This document shows positions 13,606-19,517 of a stretch of 19,517 bases of DNA, in pieces. The notes beneath the pieces are model-generated. The model was not told where the DNA came from, did no database searches, and worked only from the letters and a program-made list of their open reading frames with translations. This DNA is from Candidatus Eiseniibacteriota bacterium. GTDB taxonomy: Bacteria; Eisenbacteria; RBG-16-71-46; CAIMUX01; WJJG01. The translations under genes and the position numbers were made by a program. Position 1 is the stretch's first letter. The number at the start of each line of letters is the position of its first letter. The stretch spans positions 1 through 19,517 of the forward strand of contig VGIY01000010.1 of assembly GCA_016867695.1 (NCBI GenBank), in the 5' to 3' direction.

Positions 13606-15273
13606 ATGAGGGCGGGGTCCATGCGCGCGAGAGCAGCCTTTCTATTCTCGATGATGCTGGCCGGGTTCGCATACCTGCTCCTGGCCGGGGGGTGTTCCGA
13701 GGACAATCCGACGGTCGAGGCCGACCAGACCCCGCCTGCCGTCCGCATCGTCTCGCCGGTGTCCACCTCGGTCTACGGCGCCACGATCATCGACAGCGTG
13801 AGCGTGATCATCCGCGCCGACGATGACGTCGCCATCGAGCGCGTGGAGCTGTACGTCATTCTCCACTCGGAGACCTCGCCGCACAAGCTGGGCCAGGTGG
13901 CCGTGCCCGACAGCGGGGGCTACTACTCGTTCCAATGGAAGACGGTCAACGTCTCCAACGGCAGCACTGGCGAGATGTACGCCATCGCCTACGACCCGTC
14001 CGGGAACCGGACCGCCTCTGTCAAGGTGCCGATCCGGGTGATCAACTCGAAGGACATCGGTCCCCCGGTCGCCGACTTCGGCATCATCCCCGCCGAGGGC
14101 ACGGTCGAGACGCTGTTCCGCTTCGACGCCTCGGCCACGTTCGACGCGCTCAACGCGCCGCTCGACATCCTCGTGCGCTGGGACTTCCAGGGCGACGGCA
14201 TCTGGGACATCGACACGACCGATAATGTGAAAGCCTCGGACCAGGTCACCCACCTCTACGCCGTGCCGGACACCTACCGGGTCGTCATGGAGGCGTTCAA
14301 CGACTACTTCAGTCTGGAAACGGGGATTCCCGGCCGCGCAGTCAAGCTGCTGGTCGTGAAGCCCGCTTCGGGCATTCCCGATCCTCAGCCGGAAGAGCCC
14401 TTCGTCGAGATCCCCGCCGGCATCTATCCCTTCGGCGCGCTGGCCTGTCCGACGGGGCCGTGCGGCACCGATGCCCGCGAGACGCTCGCCGACACGCTGC
14501 TCGTGCGCCTGTCCAATCCCTACTTCATCGGCAAGTACGAAGTGACGAACGCCCTGTACATCAACTTTCTCAACAGGGCCGTGGAGGCGGACACCGTCAT
14601 CTCCTACGACGAGTCGACCTACGAGATCCGCGCGAAGCGCACGGGGCGCCGGCTGCTCACTCTTGAAGAGGGCATGACGCGGGTGAAGTACAGCTTCGTC
14701 GACGGCAGGTTCTGGGTGGAGGAGGCCTTCCGGGATCATCCGATCACGGGCGTGACCTGGTACGGCGCGGCGGAGTACGCCGCCTTCTACGGCCTCCGCC
14801 TGCCCACGGAGGTCGAGTGGGAGATCGCCGCGCGCGCGGGCGTCATCGCTCCCGGGATCCTCTATCCCTGGGATCCGCCGACGACGATCAGCGGCAGCTA
14901 CGCGAACTACCGCAACTCCGGCGACCCGGCGGAGCAGACATCCGATCCGATCCAGACGATGCCGGCGGGGAGCTACGCGATCGCGGCCAGCCCGTTCGGG
15001 ACCTTCGACCAGGCGGGCAACGCCGCCGAGTGGGTGAAGGACTGGTACTCTGCCGCCACCTACCAGGAGCTCTACAGCCGTTTTCTCACCTCCGGGAATC
15101 CGCCCCTGGATCCGCAGGGCCCGGAGCGCGAGGCGAGCACGGGCGAGAAGATCATTCGCGGGGGCAGCTTCAACAACTTCCCCTGGGACCTGCGGCTGAC
15201 GGCGCGGCGGGCGAGCCTCCCCGGGGAGCAGGCGAACTGGGTCGGTTTCCGGACCGCCTATATCGCTTTCTAG
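13606..15273 (+). CDS. Lipoprotein with PKD-like and FGE-sulfatase (SUMF1-like) domains
   Basis: The 555-residue product begins with a lipoprotein signal peptide: a basic start, then FLFSMMLAGFAYLLLAGGC, with Cys30 as the probable lipidation site. An Ig-like segment (about 40-145) and a PKD-like domain (about 153-250, with VRWDFQGDGIWDID and VTHLYAVPDTYRVVMEAFND) follow. The C-terminal FGE/SUMF1-like domain (about 265-555) shows FVEIPAGIYPFG, YFIGKYEVTNALYINFLN, LRLPTEVEWEIAARAG, FDQAGNAAEWVKDW, IIRGGSFNN and a final GFRTAY. True formylglycine-generating enzymes need C-terminal cysteines. Here the only cysteines after Cys30 are 281 and 286, near the domain start, so sulfatase activation is unlikely and a binding or structural role is more plausible. 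ATG 13621 is an alternative start giving a shorter signal peptide. It probably acts at the outer envelope. The next gene begins six bases after the stop. Confidence 0.88.
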   Translation: MRAGSMRARAAFLFSMMLAGFAYLLLAGGCSEDNPTVEADQTPPAVRIVSPVSTSVYGATIIDSVSVIIRADDDVAIERVELYVILHSETSPHKLGQVAVPDSGGYYSFQWKTVNVSNGSTGEMYAIAYDPSGNRTASVKVPIRVINSKDIGPPVADFGIIPAEGTVETLFRFDASATFDALNAPLDILVRWDFQGDGIWDIDTTDNVKASDQVTHLYAVPDTYRVVMEAFNDYFSLETGIPGRAVKLLVVKPASGIPDPQPEEPFVEIPAGIYPFGALACPTGPCGTDARETLADTLLVRLSNPYFIGKYEVTNALYINFLNRAVEADTVISYDESTYEIRAKRTGRRLLTLEEGMTRVKYSFVDGRFWVEEAFRDHPITGVTWYGAAEYAAFYGLRLPTEVEWEIAARAGVIAPGILYPWDPPTTISGSYANYRNSGDPAEQTSDPIQTMPAGSYAIAASPFGTFDQAGNAAEWVKDWYSAATYQELYSRFLTSGNPPLDPQGPEREASTGEKIIRGGSFNNFPWDLRLTARRASLPGEQANWVGFRTAYIAF

Positions 15274-15279
15274 AAGCCC

Positions 15280-17370
15280 TTGGAGACGGCCGGCCACAGC
15301 GAAGCGGGGCGGTCGCCCGGACCACCGGCGGCGAGGTCCCGGAACCGGGCGCTCATCGTCGCCGTCGCCATCGCCCTGACCGCGCTCGCCCTCGCCTGGT
15401 CGCTGACGCTCCCGCCCCGCGAGGCCATCCTCGACGACGGCGAGGTCGCGCTGCGCCATCCGGCCGTGGCGACGGGCCGGGGCATCGCCACGACCCCCTT
15501 CTACGGCCTCTTCCATCGTCCCCTCTGGCGCCCGTGGACGACCCTCACCTATCGGCTCGATTGGGCGGCCCGGGATGGTGTGTCCGGCGCCCCCGACGCG
15601 TCCGCCGGGCCCGACGCCCGGCCTGAGCCCGGCGGGCAACAAGCGCTGCGCGGGTGCATGGGGCGCGTCAACGCGCTCTGGGCGCTGTGCAGCGTGGCGC
15701 TCGCCTTCCTCTTCCTGCAGCGCGTGGGCGCCGGGGCTGCGGTCGCGGCCGCGCTGGCGGCGATCCTCCTGCTGCATCCCGTGAACGCGGAATCGACCCT
15801 CGCGCTGGCGGGCCGCGCCGACACACTGGCGGCGTGCGCGCTCCTCGGCGCGCTGATCGTCTACGCCCGTTGGCTGCGGCCCGCGGCTCCGGCGGCGCCC
15901 GATCGTCCCCGCCGCCTGCGGCCGGCCGCCGCCTGGACGGCGTTCGCCGGCCTCTTCTCCCTGGGGCTGCTGGCGAAGGAGACGGCGCTGCTCCTGCCAG
16001 TCTTCCTGCTCGGCTACGAGTGGACGCTCGCGCCGCGGCCCCGGGGGGGCGCCCCCGAGCCCGGCGACACATCGACAGGCAATCGCCGGTCTTCATTCCT
16101 CCCGGCCGTCGGGCTCACCGTCGCCATTGCCGCGATCTGGCTCCTCGTCCGCTCCGCCGCCATGAACAGCTGGCCCGAGGCCTTCACGCGCGATCCCGCC
16201 TTCGACTTCGTCCAGTCGCTCGGTTCGGGCAAGAGGCTGCGGCTCGCCCTCTACCTGCCGGCGCACTACCTCGGGCTGCTGCTCCTGCTCGTGCCCGTCG
16301 TGCCCGGCTACGGCTATCTTCTGGCGCGCCCCGAAAGCGCTCCTCCCGTGACGCTGGGCAATCCCGGCACCTTCGCCGTCGCGGCGCCGGGAGCTGCGGA
16401 GCTCCTTCTCGGCTCGGCGGTCCTGGCGGCGGGCGCGGCGCTCTTCCTGCTGCTGCGCCGGCGGGCGCCTCTGGCCGCCTTCGGCCTCTGGATGATGCTG
16501 ACGAGCCTCGCGGTGGTGCTGCCCCTGTTCGCCCCGAACGGGCAGGTCGCCTCGACCCGCAACCTCTTCTTCCCGCTGCTCGGTCTGCTGCTCGCGCTCA
16601 CGGCCGGCGGCCGCGCTCTCGCCGCACGGCGCAATCGCGCCGGCCGGAGGCGCGCGCTCACGGTCGTCCTCGCCCTGCTCCTGGCGCTTGCCGCGGGAGG
16701 GCTGGGCTTGCGCACGCGAGCGCTGGCGCGCCAGTGGGGCGATCAGGGGTCGCTGCTGGCGGCCTTCGCTTCCGCGGCCCCGCGGGCCCCCGAGGTCCCG
16801 CTGGCGCGAGCCACCGACGCCGTCGCCGCCGGCGACCTGGACCGGGCGGCGCGCCATCTCGAGGAGGCGATCGGGCTCTTCCCGCGCGCGCCGCGCGCCC
16901 TGCTGACGCTGGGGCTCATCCGCGCGCAGCAGGGAAACCAGAGCCTGGCCGCGCGGGTGCTGAGCGATGCGGCCCTGGTGGCGGACCGGATCGTGCCCCA
17001 CAGCTCCGTCGCCTCCCGGGCGCATCTGGGCCTGGGCACGCTTCTGGCCACGCAGAAGCTGGACGCCCCGGCCCTGGAGGAGTTCCGCAAGGCCGTGCGC
17101 GCCGATTCGACCAATGTCGAGGCGCTGGCCCGGGTCGGGCTCCTCGAGGCGTTGAGCTACTCGACGGCGCGGGACGGCATCCGCCACCTGCGTCGCGCCC
17201 TCGAGCTCGACGACGGGCGGTTGGGTCCGGCAGCCGGGCGCCTGAAGACGATCCTCGATCGCGCAGTGCGCAACCTGGCGTTGGCGGAGGAAGGCCATGG
17301 AAGCTACGACACGGCGATGGGCGCGGCCGACAGCGTGCTTGCCGCCCCGCCCGGCGGCACCGGCGAGTAG
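15280..17370 (+). CDS. TMTC-like multi-pass membrane protein with C-terminal TPR repeats (putative GT-C O-glycosyltransferase)
   Basis: The 696-residue product has a first membrane segment (about 24-42), then ILDDGEVALRHPAV with an acidic pair (Asp52-Asp53) where GT-C glycosyltransferases place catalytic residues. Next comes HPVNAESTLALAGRADTLAA (from His166), closely resembling the TMTC-family HPVhxEavagivgRAD motif, then GLLAKETALLLPVFLLGYE, and about ten further hydrophobic segments up to about 480. From about 507 to 690 there are several TPR-like helical repeats, such as DLDRAARHLEEAIGLFPRAPRALLTLG and LEEFRKAVRADSTNVEALARVG. Eukaryotic TMTCs O-mannosylate cadherins; bacterial relatives are poorly studied, so the acceptor is unknown. 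TTG 15280 is the only reasonable start, six bases after the previous stop, with only a weak AGAAG before it. That spacing implies coupling to the Ig/PKD lipoprotein gene. Confidence 0.75.
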   Translation: METAGHSEAGRSPGPPAARSRNRALIVAVAIALTALALAWSLTLPPREAILDDGEVALRHPAVATGRGIATTPFYGLFHRPLWRPWTTLTYRLDWAARDGVSGAPDASAGPDARPEPGGQQALRGCMGRVNALWALCSVALAFLFLQRVGAGAAVAAALAAILLLHPVNAESTLALAGRADTLAACALLGALIVYARWLRPAAPAAPDRPRRLRPAAAWTAFAGLFSLGLLAKETALLLPVFLLGYEWTLAPRPRGGAPEPGDTSTGNRRSSFLPAVGLTVAIAAIWLLVRSAAMNSWPEAFTRDPAFDFVQSLGSGKRLRLALYLPAHYLGLLLLLVPVVPGYGYLLARPESAPPVTLGNPGTFAVAAPGAAELLLGSAVLAAGAALFLLLRRRAPLAAFGLWMMLTSLAVVLPLFAPNGQVASTRNLFFPLLGLLLALTAGGRALAARRNRAGRRRALTVVLALLLALAAGGLGLRTRALARQWGDQGSLLAAFASAAPRAPEVPLARATDAVAAGDLDRAARHLEEAIGLFPRAPRALLTLGLIRAQQGNQSLAARVLSDAALVADRIVPHSSVASRAHLGLGTLLATQKLDAPALEEFRKAVRADSTNVEALARVGLLEALSYSTARDGIRHLRRALELDDGRLGPAAGRLKTILDRAVRNLALAEEGHGSYDTAMGAADSVLAAPPGGTGE

Positions 17371-17533
17371 CTCCGCGGCGGTGCCCCTCCGAGCGGTCCT
17401 GCGCGGCGGGCGCGCCGGAGCGACGGCGCCGGCCGGCCTCGCCGCACCGGCACGGCTGGCTTCGGTGACGACACCGAGACCTTCGCCTCCCGTCCCTGCC
17501 GGCACTTCGCCCGCCTCGCACGCGCGGCTGGCC

Positions 17534-18712
17534 ATGTTGACGACGCCTGCCCCGCCCCTCCGCCTCGCCTCCGCGGCGGCCCTCGCGCTGCTCGCCTTCG
17601 CCACGGCGCCCCGCGCCCATGAAGCGGGCCGCGTCGTCGCCGTGCCGGACGTGCCCGTTCGTGAGCACGCCGCTCTCCAGTGCTCGCCGGGCTGGCCCGT
17701 CTGGCTGAAGGACTTCGGCACCAGCAGGCGAGGCGAGGGCACCGCCGATCTGGCCTACGCCGGGCGGGCGGCGAGCGGCGAGCGCTGCTTCTTCCTGACC
17801 GAGGCCGGCGGGTCGATCCTCTTCTGCCGCGTCGCGCAGCCGGGCGACTCGGGGGCCGTGAGCATCGCCCTCGAGCCGGTCGGCTTCGATGCCGGCTCTC
17901 TCGAGGCGCTCGCCGGCTACAGGAAGTGGAACCTGCAGGCGCTGGCGCTCGAACCCGAGCCGGGGCGGGCGGCGGCGGTGAGGTCGACGCTCGCCGACAC
18001 GCTGGGCGGCGTGCTGGTCGTGGCCGGATCCGGCATGGAACGGGGCGACCCGACCGGCGTGCTGCGCGTGCGCTTCGAGCGGCCCGCCGCCGGAGCGGCC
18101 TGGCGCGTGGCGACGGAGGGCGAGTGGATCGCCGGGGCCGCCTTCTGGGAGCCCTTCGTGCTCCCGACCGGCAGCCTGACCGGCATCGGCCGCGCGCCGA
18201 ACTTCACCTACCTGGGCCTCTCGCGGCTCCTCCCGCGCGGCGAGCTGAACGTGCTCGGGACGATGATCTTCGTCTACGATCACGAGCGCGAGCGGGTCGC
18301 CCAAGTCGTCACGCGCAAGATCGAGGTCAACTCCATCGGCGGCATGCACGCGCTGGCCGACGACTTCCTCGTGCTCGTCGATCGGGACCGCCTGGCGCTC
18401 GCTGTCCTGCGCTGGGACGCCGAAACGCCCGGGAGCGTCGTCGCCTGCGACCGCTTCCCGCTGGACCTGCCGGCGCCAGGTGGGTTCCGCTACGCCATCC
18501 CCGCCCTGGAGGGGGTGACGATCGACGAGCGGGGCGACATCTGGTGCGTGGTCGGGCCGGTGAGGCAGAGCTACCGCCCGCTGGAGGCGGCGGCACCGGA
18601 GACGCTGCGCGTCTACATGGAGGCGGAGATCCCGATCCTCTATCGTTTCCCCGGCGAGCGCGTCTGGCGGGAGACGGGGCTGGCGGACCTGTGGAGGGCG
18701 GAGGAGCGATGA
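17534..18712 (+). CDS. Secreted protein of unknown function, possibly a beta-propeller
   Basis: I do not recognise the family. The 392-residue product has a clear signal peptide (hydrophobic run LASAAALALLAFA, probable cleavage after ATAPRA). The mature part alternates short beta-like segments and turns, with repeated patterns such as GGVLVVAGSG, DDFLVLVDRDRLALAVLRWD and GVTIDERGDIWCVVGP. The last resembles the blade motif of SdiA-regulated or phytase-like propellers. Five cysteines are scattered through it and no catalytic motif is evident. The frame is open from 17297, but ATG 17534 was chosen because it starts exactly at the signal peptide; the upstream portion is low-complexity and overlaps the preceding gene. 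A ribosome site is not obvious. The stop overlaps the next start (ATGA), so cotranslation with the transpeptidase gene is likely. Confidence 0.65.
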   Translation: MLTTPAPPLRLASAAALALLAFATAPRAHEAGRVVAVPDVPVREHAALQCSPGWPVWLKDFGTSRRGEGTADLAYAGRAASGERCFFLTEAGGSILFCRVAQPGDSGAVSIALEPVGFDAGSLEALAGYRKWNLQALALEPEPGRAAAVRSTLADTLGGVLVVAGSGMERGDPTGVLRVRFERPAAGAAWRVATEGEWIAGAAFWEPFVLPTGSLTGIGRAPNFTYLGLSRLLPRGELNVLGTMIFVYDHERERVAQVVTRKIEVNSIGGMHALADDFLVLVDRDRLALAVLRWDAETPGSVVACDRFPLDLPAPGGFRYAIPALEGVTIDERGDIWCVVGPVRQSYRPLEAAAPETLRVYMEAEIPILYRFPGERVWRETGLADLWRAEER

Positions 18713-19517
18713 TCGGCGCCGGAGCGAGACGGCACGCAGCCGCGGGGCGCGAAGGGCCGCAGGCGCCGGAGGGCGCGAGCGGGCCCGCGCGGGAACGGCG
18801 GGTGGCGCGGCGGCGATCGCCGGCGCCGCGGCTGCGCTGTCTGGCGCTCGGCGGCGTGCTCGGCGGCGCGCTCGTCGCGGCGGCCGGTCCGGCGCGGGCG
18901 GTCTCGCCGCCCCCGCTGCTCTGCGCCGGCGGCATGGTGGTCAGCGAGAGCCCCGAGGCCTCCCGGGTCGGGGCCGAGATCCTCCTGCGCGGCGGCAACG
19001 CCGTCGACGCGGCCGTCGCCGTCCACTTCGCCCTGGCGGTCGCCTATCCGCAGGCGGGCAATCTCGGCGGCGGCGGCTTCATGCTCGTGCGCATGGCCGA
19101 CGGCACCGCCGAGGCCATCGATTTCCGCGAGGTCGCTCCCGGCGCGGCCGCGCGCGACCTCTTCCTGCGCGCCGACGGGACGCCCGACCCGCAGCTCTCC
19201 ACCGTCACGCACCTGGCCGCGGCGGTGCCGGGCTCGGTGGCCGGGATGGGGATGGCCCACGAGCGGCACGCCACCCGGACCTGGAGCGAGCTGCTCGCGC
19301 CGGCGCAGGAGCTGGCGGCGCGCGGCTTCGCGCTCGACGCCTATACGGCGGGGCACCTCGCGGCCCATCGGGCGCGGCTGGAGGCCCACCCGGCTTCGCG
19401 CCGCGTGCTCCTGAACGAGGGCCGGCTGTGGGCCGAGGGCGACACGCTGCGCCAGCCGGACCTGGCGGCGACGCTATCGCGGATCGCCCGCTTCGGGCCG
19501 CGGGAGTTCTACGAAGG
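18709..19517 (+). CDS. ggt: Gamma-glutamyltranspeptidase, N-terminal part (cut by window end)
   Basis: GGT hydrolyses or transfers the gamma-glutamyl group of glutathione and related peptides in the periplasm or outside the cell. The frame runs open to the end of the window (269 codons). After a basic N-terminal region there is a hydrophobic signal segment (LALGGVLGGALVAAAGPARA). Typical large-subunit motifs follow: GGMVVSESPEASRVGAEILL, RGGNAVDAAVAVHFALAV, YPQAGNLGGGGFMLV and IDFREVAP, whose arginine is the usual substrate-carboxylate ligand, then AVPGSVAGM. The autoprocessing threonine lies beyond the window. ATG 18709 overlaps the upstream stop as ATGA. It gives an unusually long, Arg-rich N-region before the signal, so GTG 18802 is a plausible alternative. 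The family is clear; substrate preference (GGT versus cephalosporin acylase-like) cannot be judged from this half. Confidence 0.88.
   Translation, partial: MIGAGARRHAAAGREGPQAPEGASGPARERRVARRRSPAPRLRCLALGGVLGGALVAAAGPARAVSPPPLLCAGGMVVSESPEASRVGAEILLRGGNAVDAAVAVHFALAVAYPQAGNLGGGGFMLVRMADGTAEAIDFREVAPGAAARDLFLRADGTPDPQLSTVTHLAAAVPGSVAGMGMAHERHATRTWSELLAPAQELAARGFALDAYTAGHLAAHRARLEAHPASRRVLLNEGRLWAEGDTLRQPDLAATLSRIARFGPREFYE

Noticed and set aside
15654..17468. 604-codon plus-strand frame inside the TMTC-like gene
   Set aside because: Arg/Ala/Gly-rich shadow in the +1 or +2 frame; the annotated frame has clear membrane segments and TPRs.
17297..17533. 79-residue N-terminal extension of the secreted protein
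   Set aside because: Overlaps the end of the TMTC-like gene, is Pro/Ala/Arg-rich and precedes a clean signal peptide that begins at ATG 17534.

Overview
The window is a GC-rich, fully plus-strand stretch of a Gram-negative bacterial chromosome. Gram-negative is inferred from the YidC, which has an N-terminal membrane segment plus a large periplasmic domain, from a lipobox lipoprotein, and from a bactofilin. The left two thirds is the classic origin-proximal gene string rpmH-rnpA-yidD-yidC-jag-mnmE-mnmG-rsmG-parA-parB. I cannot name the species. The mix of group-1 YidC, a KH/R3H Jag protein, a bactofilin beside parAB, and PKD/FGE-type lipoproteins with a TMTC-like protein suggests a little-cultured high-GC phylum (Eisenbacteria/Krumholzibacteria-like or deltaproteobacteria-like); this is a weak guess.

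Region 1 (87-8793) is a tight run of housekeeping genes. It holds ribosomal protein L34, the RNase P protein, and the membrane-insertion factors YidD and YidC. It continues with the RNA-binding Jag/KhpB protein, the MnmE/MnmG pair that modifies U34 of tRNA, and the 16S rRNA methyltransferase RsmG. Several junctions overlap (GTGA, an 11-bp overlap, ATGA), which points to translational coupling. The 86 bases before rpmH show no clear promoter; in other genomes with this order, oriC and dnaA lie on that side.

Region 2 (8794-11301) is a chromosome-partition locus. Three near-perfect parS palindromes lie in the rsmG-parA gap, two of them inside a 37-bp direct repeat. A good promoter and a folded leader precede parA, parA overlaps parB, and a fourth, perfect parS lies inside the parB coding sequence.

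Region 3 (11341-13098) encodes a membrane-anchored M23 (LytM) peptidoglycan endopeptidase and a bactofilin. This is a recurrent cell-shape pair, here directly downstream of parAB.

Region 4 (13099-13605) is a 507-bp gap without a gene. It has a hairpin after the bactofilin gene, then a consensus DnaA box and a one-mismatch DnaA box in opposite orientation placed symmetrically around an 8-bp inverted repeat, then a TTGACA promoter.

Region 5 (13606-19517) looks like an envelope or secretion operon. It encodes a lipoprotein with a PKD-like and an FGE/sulfatase-modifying-factor-like domain, a TMTC-like multi-pass protein with C-terminal TPRs (putative O-glycosyltransferase), a secreted protein of unknown function that may be a beta-propeller, and the start of a gamma-glutamyltranspeptidase cut by the window end. 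No tRNA, rRNA, CRISPR array or insertion sequence was recognised, and no convincing minus-strand gene was found.
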